DNA of 13,558 nt from Baffinella frigidus. Its lineage: Eukaryota > Cryptophyceae > Cryptomonadales > Baffinellaceae. The stretch spans positions 1,742,714-1,756,271 of the forward strand of contig MU646309.1 of the NCBI GenBank assembly GCA_026770585.1. The letters run 5' to 3'. Shown one piece after another: positions 9,419 through 13,558 of this stretch; positions within the stretch are counted from its first letter, which is position 1, and each line of letters opens with the position of its first letter. Under the pieces are notes generated by a model. That model was given only the letters and a program-made list of their open reading frames with translations. It searched no databases and was not told the origin of the DNA. Both the position numbers and the translations under genes were made by a program.

Positions 9419-9650
9419 CTGCAGGGGTACCTCGCTCATAAGAACCCCCCCCCCCCCCCTAGGACCCTATCCCTTAAGTGACCAGTAGGCTCATACGCCC
9501 TACGGTAGGGCCCTAGGACCTGCCTAGGACCTCTTGGCCGTCAGATTTGGCGGCATGGGCACTTAAGGGATAGTAGGCCTATGCCTAGGGCCGTAAGGTG
9601 GTCCTGGGGGGGGGGGGGCGGTTTCTTATGAGCGAGGTACCCCTGTACAG
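9419..9650. mobile_element. MITE-A copy 5, interrupted by a nested MITE
   Basis: The termini are CTGCAGGGGTACCTCGCTCA and GAGCGAGGTACCCCTGTACAG. The element is about 230 bp instead of about 125 because 9470-9570 is a separate inserted element. Confidence 0.9.
9470..9570. mobile_element. MITE nested in MITE-A copy 5, TA target-site duplication
   Basis: This 101-bp insertion has perfect 11-bp termini TCCCTTAAGTG/CACTTAAGGGA, extending to 15 bp with one mismatch. TA lies directly outside both ends (9468-9469 and 9571-9572). A TA duplication is typical of Tc1/mariner-type and several other elements. Confidence 0.85.
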
Positions 9651-9651
9651 A

Positions 9652-9868
9652 ATCTCGTGGCCAGCTTCTCTATGCACGCCTCTATGCCATCTACATTGGG
9701 GAGACCTACAAGGTTACCTCACTCATAAGAAACTGCCCCCCGCCCTAGGACCACCATAGGGCCCTAGGCATAGGCCTACTGCAGGGTCCTGGGGGGGGGG
9801 GCGATTTCTTACGAGCGAGGTACCCCAGTACATAATCTCGTGGCCAGCTTCGCTATGCACGCCTCGCC
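9652..9868. repeat. Tandem duplication of MITE-A plus spacer (about 181 bp)
   Basis: AATCTCGTGGCCAGCTTC, then CTATGCACGCCTC, follows both copy 5 (from 9651) and copy 6 (from about 9834), and GAGACCTA precedes copies 6 and 7. MITE and spacer therefore duplicated together. Confidence 0.75.
9705..9831. mobile_element. MITE-A copy 6
   Basis: The left end is CCTACAAGGTTACCTCACTC, the right end GAGCGAGGTACCCCAGTA. The centre CCCTAGGCATAGGCCTACTG is in the order opposite to copies 1 and 2, so the asymmetric core is reversed here. Confidence 0.88.
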
Positions 9869-9893
9869 AATCAACAGTAGAGAGACCTAACCG

Positions 9894-10003
9894 CTACAGG
9901 GGTGCCTAGCTCACAAGAAACTGAACCCCCCCTAGGACCCTAGGCATAGCCCTATTGTAGGGTCCTAGGGAGAGTTGGTTTCTGATGAGCGAGGTGACCC
10001 TGG
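9894..10003. mobile_element. MITE-A copy 7
   Basis: The left end is CTACAGGGGTGCCTAGCTCA, the right end ATGAGCGAGGTGACCCTG. It is shorter (about 110 bp), has a reduced C/G run and a CCTAGGACCCTAGGCATAG core. Confidence 0.85.
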
Positions 10004-10171
10004 ACCCCGAACCCCTGGACCCCACTTGCGCACAGTGCTATCTCAGCAGTCCGCCCAGAAATATTGTTTTACACTCAAGTGTACATGCGTCACCTTAAGT
10101 CAATTTGTTTCACAGCTTCTCCGCAGCTCGCCCGTAGAGAGCACAACGTGCGCCAGTTTCCCCTGCCGCGA
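10004..10171. other. Spacer before the minisatellite
   Basis: GGACCCCGAACCCCTGGACC repeats lie at 10003-10022. Nothing else is recognised. Confidence 0.5.
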
Positions 10172-10850
10172 GGAGACACTCTTTACTACATGGCCCGGGC
10201 AGGGAAACACTTTACCACACGTTCCGGACGTGGATACACTCTTTATCAAAACAGGATCCGACAGGGAGACACACTTTACAACTGGTTCCGAACGTGGATA
10301 CACACGTTACTACAGGGTGCGGACAGGAAGACACTCTTTACCACACGTTCCGGGCATGGAGACATAGTAGTTTACCACAGCAGGACCGGGCGTGGAGACA
10401 CTCTTTACTACAGGGTCCGGACGGGGAGACATTCTTTACCACACGTCCAAGACGTGGAGATACAATTTACCCCACGTTTCAGACGTGGATACACTCTTTA
10501 CTACAGGGCCCGGACATGGAGACATACTTTACCACAGGTTCGTGGAGACACACTTTACCACTGGTTCCGGACGTGTAGACACTCTTTACCACTGGGTCCG
10601 GACGTGGAGACACTCGTTACTACAGGATCCGGTCAGGGAGACACAATTTACCACACGTTTTGGACGGGGGGGCACTCTTTACCACAGGGTCCGGACATGG
10701 AGACACTCTTTACCACACGTTTTGGAGGGGGGGGCACTCTTTACCACACGTTCCGGACGGGGAGACACACTTCTCATTACCACACGTTACCACACGTTTC
10801 GGACGGGGAGACACATTTTACCACAGCGGGGCTGGACAGGGAGACACAGG
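10172..10850. repeat. 31-bp minisatellite, about 22 units
   Basis: The consensus unit is GAGACACTCTTTACCACA then GG(T)TCCGGACGTG. A few units carry small indels (for example a short one near 10530 and a long one near 10770). Because 31 is not a multiple of 3, each frame repeats every 93 nt. All three plus frames stay largely open, including one of 304 codons (10064-10978). I read this as non-coding. Confidence 0.93.
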
Positions 10851-11233
10851 TTGACACGCTCGGTGTGTGGTACAAACCCGTCAACTTCGGAGCGGAAAAG
10901 CGCCCGGGCTCACCAAATCGGCGAGACCAAATAGACTGGAATAGAGGAAGGGGCTCCATGCCACGTATTGATACATGACTTTCGTTGGTACGGGGGAGGC
11001 TCGCAACCAAATCGGCGAGCACAAATAGACTGAGACCTGAGCATCCTAGGCGTGCAGAACCGTTCTGCAGCACTCGGGTTGGCTGACTATTCTCGAGTTG
11101 ACACGCTCGCTGTGTAGTACGCATCCGTCAACTTTGGAGCAGAAAAGAGCCTGGGCTCACCAAATTGGCAAACCTCAATAGACTGAGACAGACCTGAGCA
11201 TCATAGGCGCGCAGGACCGCTTTAATGCCACAA
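10850..11233 (+). repeat. GTTGAC-family repeat, tandem copies
   Basis: Two to three diverged units contain AGTTGACACGCTCG, GTGTG(G/T)(G/A)GTAC, CGTCAACTT(C/T)GGAGC, GGGCTCACCAAAT(C/T)GGC, AATAGACTGAGAC and CCTGAGCATC...GCGCAG. Unit starts are near 10850 and 11097, with a partial copy from about 11004. No coding potential is seen. Confidence 0.8.
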
Positions 11234-11379
11234 GCTAACGCCAGCGGACCCCTTATCCTACGGTAGGAACCCCCCCCCCTCCTACGACGTTTAAAACAAA
11301 AAGGTCTTTAAAAGTCGTAGGAGGGGGGCTCCTACCGTAGGCAATCCGTAGGCGCTAAGTACCTCGCTGGCGTTGGCTT
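11232..11379. mobile_element. MITE-D
   Basis: Termini GCTAACGCCAGCG (11234-11246) and CGCTGGCGTTGGC (11365-11377) pair with one mismatch. The inner arms CCTACGGTAGGA, CCCCCCCTCCTACGAC and complement form a second stem around TTTAAAACAAAAAGG. About 148 bp, non-coding. Confidence 0.82.
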
Positions 11380-11850
11380 TTTGCATGAGCTTTGACCTCC
11401 CCGGCAGCCGCGTCCACCGCTACGTCCACCGCTTGATAATCTTTAATGTTTCAGATTGAATATTTTGATTATTGATAAAAGCCCCGCTCGCAACCAAATC
11501 GGCGATCACAAATAGACTGAGACCTGGGCATCGCAGGCGCGCAGAACCGCTTTGACCTCCGCGGGAAAGAGCCTGGGCTCACCAAATTGGCGAGATCAAA
11601 TAGACTGAGTCCTGAGCATCGATGCTCGAGGCGCGCAGGGCCGTTTTGACCTCCCCGGCAGACGGCGCACAGAAGCGCTTTGGCCCAAGGCGCTTCTGCG
11701 CGCCTACGAAGCGGGCTCGCCAAATCGGCGGGCCTCAATCGACTGAGACAGACCTGAGCATCGTAGGCGCGCAGAAGCGCCTTGACCTCCCCGGCAGCCA
11801 CGTCAACTGCCCCAATCTGTGATTGAGAAGATCGAGTGAGCGCCCGGGGG
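11380..11850 (+). repeat. Further GTTGAC-family partial units
   Basis: From 11493 there are at least three partial copies of the ACCAAATCGGCGA, AATAGACTGAG, CCTGAGCATCG and GCGCGCAG...TTTGACCTCC blocks. They lack the GTTGAC end. The stretch 11380-11480 has CCGCGTCCACCGCTACGTCC and an AT-rich tail but no feature. Confidence 0.75.
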
Positions 11851-11875
11851 GTTACCACATCCAGCGTCCACTTTA

Positions 11876-12037
11876 ATAGGGTAACGGCCTGAAAATAGGG
11901 TAGTTAGGCCTACGGCATTGCCTAGGATCTCCTACCGTAGGCCGAGACTTTTTGGTCCTAGGATCCCTCGGCCTACGGTAGGATGTCCTAGGCAATGCCG
12001 TATGCCTAACTACCCCATTTTCAGGCCGTTAGCCTAT
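11876..12037. mobile_element. MITE-E, near-perfect 150-bp palindrome
   Basis: Arms from TAACGGCCTGAAAATAGGGT (11882) inward pair with the complement ending at 12031, over about 65 bp per arm with a few mismatches and an ACTTTTTGGTCC-type centre. The core includes CCTAGG and CCTACCGTAGG. Pairing extends weakly to about 11876 and 12037. Confidence 0.88.
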
Positions 12038-12189
12038 GAACTTAGCAGCGACCGGTGCCTTTCTCTCCCGGACTTCCGGGAGAGACTGGTCACGTTACTG
12101 GCAAACAAATTTGAAATCTGTACGGGAATCGTTTAGAGGGAAATTCCCGATTCCTGGAGGCACCAGTGGCTGCCAGGTGGTTGTCCTCC
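12038..12189. other. Spacer with a small hairpin
   Basis: TCTCCCGG (12064-12071) pairs with CCGGGAGA (12076-12083). Nothing else is recognised. Confidence 0.5.
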
Positions 12190-12371
12190 ACCACTCGAGG
12201 CTATCCATGCGAACAGAATAAAAGGACATTTTAAAAATTGTGGGGAAATGATCACGTTTCCGTACGGATGTCCGTACGGAAACGTGATCAAATGCTGGCT
12301 TTTGGCGTGTTTCCTGGGCAATAATCCAATAATTAACTTATAAATCTGTTCGCATGGATAGCCTCGTGTGG
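12190..12371. mobile_element. MITE-B copy 2 (inverted relative to copy 1)
   Basis: ACCACTCGAGGCTATCCATG opens an element that matches the reverse complement of 899-1082 almost base for base. Only a handful of substitutions are visible, and the central palindrome here is TGATCACGTTTCCGTAC followed by GGATGTCC and its complement. The high identity suggests recent activity. Confidence 0.92.
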
Positions 12372-12528
12372 CACCTGGCGTCTTGCCCGACACAAGTCCT
12401 AGGGCAAGCGGCAAGATTTGCGCGCCTCTCTAAAAACGTTGGGCAAGGAAAACGGAAATTCGAACCCCAAACCATGTCAGCTGACACGCCGCAATACCAC
12501 TGGTGCCCTGGTGCCCTTCCAGACAGAG
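12372..12528. other. Spacer before the telomere array
   Basis: A small inverted pair CTTGCCC/GGGCAAG lies at 12384-12407 and CTGGTGCCCTGGTGCCC at about 12499. No gene is recognised. Confidence 0.5.
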
Positions 12529-12820
12529 TTGGGTTTGGGTTTGGGGGTTTCGGGGTTTCGGGGTTTGGGGTTTAGGGTGTGGAGTTTTGTGGGGTGGGTT
12601 TAGGGTTTAGGGTTTAGGGTTTAGGGTTTAGGGTTTAAGGTTAAGGGTTTGGTGTTTGGGGTTTAGGGTTTAGGGTTTAGGGTTTAGGGTTTAGGGTTTA
12701 GGGTTTAGGGTTTAGGATACAGGGTTTAGGGTTCAGGGTTCAAGGTTCAGGGTTCAGGGTTCAGGGTACAGGGTTCAGGATTCAGGGTTCAGGGTTGAGT
12801 GTTGGGTGTTGAGTGTTTAG
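12529..12820. repeat. Interstitial telomere array (TTTAGGG orientation)
   Basis: Degenerate TTTGGGG/TTTCGGGG units lead into nearly pure TTTAGGG (12598-12636 and 12659-12715), then TTCAGGG and TTGAGTG variants. This orientation is the one expected near a right-hand chromosome end, yet unique sequence follows. Confidence 0.95.
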
Positions 12821-13456
12821 AGAACCTGGATAGACCGCCCCCCCGCCTCCTGGCCCCACGCACCCCAGATCCCCCCGTCAACCGAGACCCACGCCTGTAG
12901 AGAGAGAGAGGCACCCGACTTCAATTGACCACTTGAACTGGACAATTGGTTGAACTGGTCAATTGATTGAACTGTCCAAGGTGAAAGAAACCCACCGCAC
13001 CCGAAAAATTCACAGGCAGCATGTGTCCGACCACATCAATACCTGGCTCTTTCTCAGTCTATTTGAGCCCACCAATTTGGTGAGCCCGGGCTCGGCCCCG
13101 CTCCAAAGTTGACGAATTTATACCGCACACCCAGCATGTCGACTTGAGAATAGTCGATCAACGCGAGTGAGGCAGAGCTAGAACTCCTGCAGCGCCCCCC
13201 GCTCCGCGCGACGCACCTCCGGGCAGCTTCCCGGAGCGTACAATGGAGTTGCCCTCATCGGGCAACTTCCCCACACAGACCGACCTTAAGCAACGAACTC
13301 GGAACGTCCTAGCTCTGTCTCACACGGATCGGGCTCGTCGAATTGACGCGCTGGCTAAATGTGTTTTAGTCAACCCGAGTAGCGCAGAGCTAGAAGTCCA
13401 GTTCGGAGTCCTGGGGGTCCATACCTGCAGCGCACCCCCCCACACTGCACGGTGCT
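12821..13456. other. Region between opposing telomere arrays
   Basis: An 18-bp tandem repeat around TTGAACTGG(A/T)CAATTG occupies 12933-12978. A minus-strand GTTGAC-family copy lies at 13052-13165. GCAGAGCTAGAA(C/G)TCC followed by CTGCAGCGC(C/A)CCCCC occurs twice (about 13171 and 13383). A TTGCCC/GGGCAA hairpin is at 13250-13265. A 77-codon ORF (13243-13476) has no recognised motif and runs into the telomere repeat. Confidence 0.65.
13052..13165 (-). repeat. GTTGAC-family dispersed repeat, inverted copy
   Basis: Read on the minus strand, this has TCGACATGCTGGGTGTGCGG, CGTCAACTTTGGAGC, GAGCCCGGGCTCACCAAATT and CAAATAGACTGAGA. These are the same blocks in the same order as at 10850-11040. Confidence 0.82.
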
Positions 13457-13558
13457 CCCTAAACCCTAAACCCTAAACCCTAAACCCTAAACCCTAAACC
13501 CTAAACCCTAAACCCTAAACCCTGAACCCTGAACCCTAAACCCTAAACCCTAAACCCT
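13457..13558. repeat. Telomere-type array (CCCTAAA) running off the right edge
   Basis: About 14 CCCTAAA units with two CCCTGAA variants run to the window end. The strand orientation is opposite to that of a natural right-hand telomere, so this is interstitial or an assembly break. Confidence 0.95.

Noticed and set aside
9089-9439. Minus-strand ORF starting MSEVPL
   Set aside because: The start comes from the MITE-A terminus, and the rest reads GA-rich and spacer sequence with no family motif. Other MITE-A copies create the same peptide start.
7595-10003. CRISPR-like regular repeats
   Set aside because: The copies are inverted-repeat elements with irregular spacing in a eukaryotic context, without uniform spacers or cas genes.
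10064-10978. 304-codon ORF and two overlapping ORFs as a repetitive protein gene
   Set aside because: All three frames are open because of the 31-bp repeat; the units drift with indels and no frame looks preferred.
13243-13476. 77-codon ORF starting MELPSSGNF as a gene
   Set aside because: It shows no recognised motif, and its end is translated telomere repeat; the stretch is partly a local duplication.
13457-13558. True chromosome end at the right edge
   Set aside because: The plus strand reads CCCTAAA; a right-hand telomere would read TTTAGGG.

Overview
The window is eukaryotic nuclear DNA. Its exons are short and GC-rich, its introns are bounded by GT and AG, it carries many plant-type telomere repeats (CCCTAAA/TTTAGGG), and most of the rest is small inverted-repeat elements, microsatellites and minisatellites. 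Two things point weakly to the green lineage, most likely a repeat-rich green alga: the telomere unit, and the kinase C-terminus (AYLILRKSA and [12 protein letters not shown]), which by memory resembles plant VPS34 more than animal VPS34. No species can be named from the sequence alone.

Region 1 (about 14-5943, + strand) is the 3' end of a gene for the class III phosphatidylinositol 3-kinase VPS34/PIK3C3. It is split into ten small exons of 44-82 nt. Joined, they give one uninterrupted 204-codon frame plus TGA. The frame covers the kinase C-lobe: the catalytic loop GDRHLDN, the HVDF(E) metal-binding motif, the activation segment, and the C-terminal helices to the natural stop. The 5' two-thirds of the gene lie to the left of the window. 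The introns hold degenerate telomere arrays, a palindromic MITE, CT/GA/TATC microsatellites and repeated damaged copies of neighbouring exon ends. The most unusual feature is that the heads or tails of at least four exons were duplicated into the adjacent introns, some with an intact splice acceptor.

Region 2 (5944-7334) is about 1 kb of unassigned sequence, then an intact intronless gene at 6924-7334 for a 136-residue DUF952 protein. It is the only complete gene seen.

Region 3 (about 7335-13558) is a repeat landscape with no gene I can support. It holds seven copies of a roughly 125-bp MITE family (one with a second MITE nested in it, flanked by TA), several unrelated hairpin elements including a 150-bp near-perfect palindrome, a 31-bp minisatellite of about 22 units, a dispersed repeat family containing GTTGAC motifs, and two interstitial telomere arrays pointing toward each other. 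The right edge lies in CCCTAAA repeats whose orientation does not fit a natural right-hand chromosome end.

The two genes show no functional link. VPS34 makes PI3P for endosomal sorting and autophagy. DUF952 proteins have no settled role.
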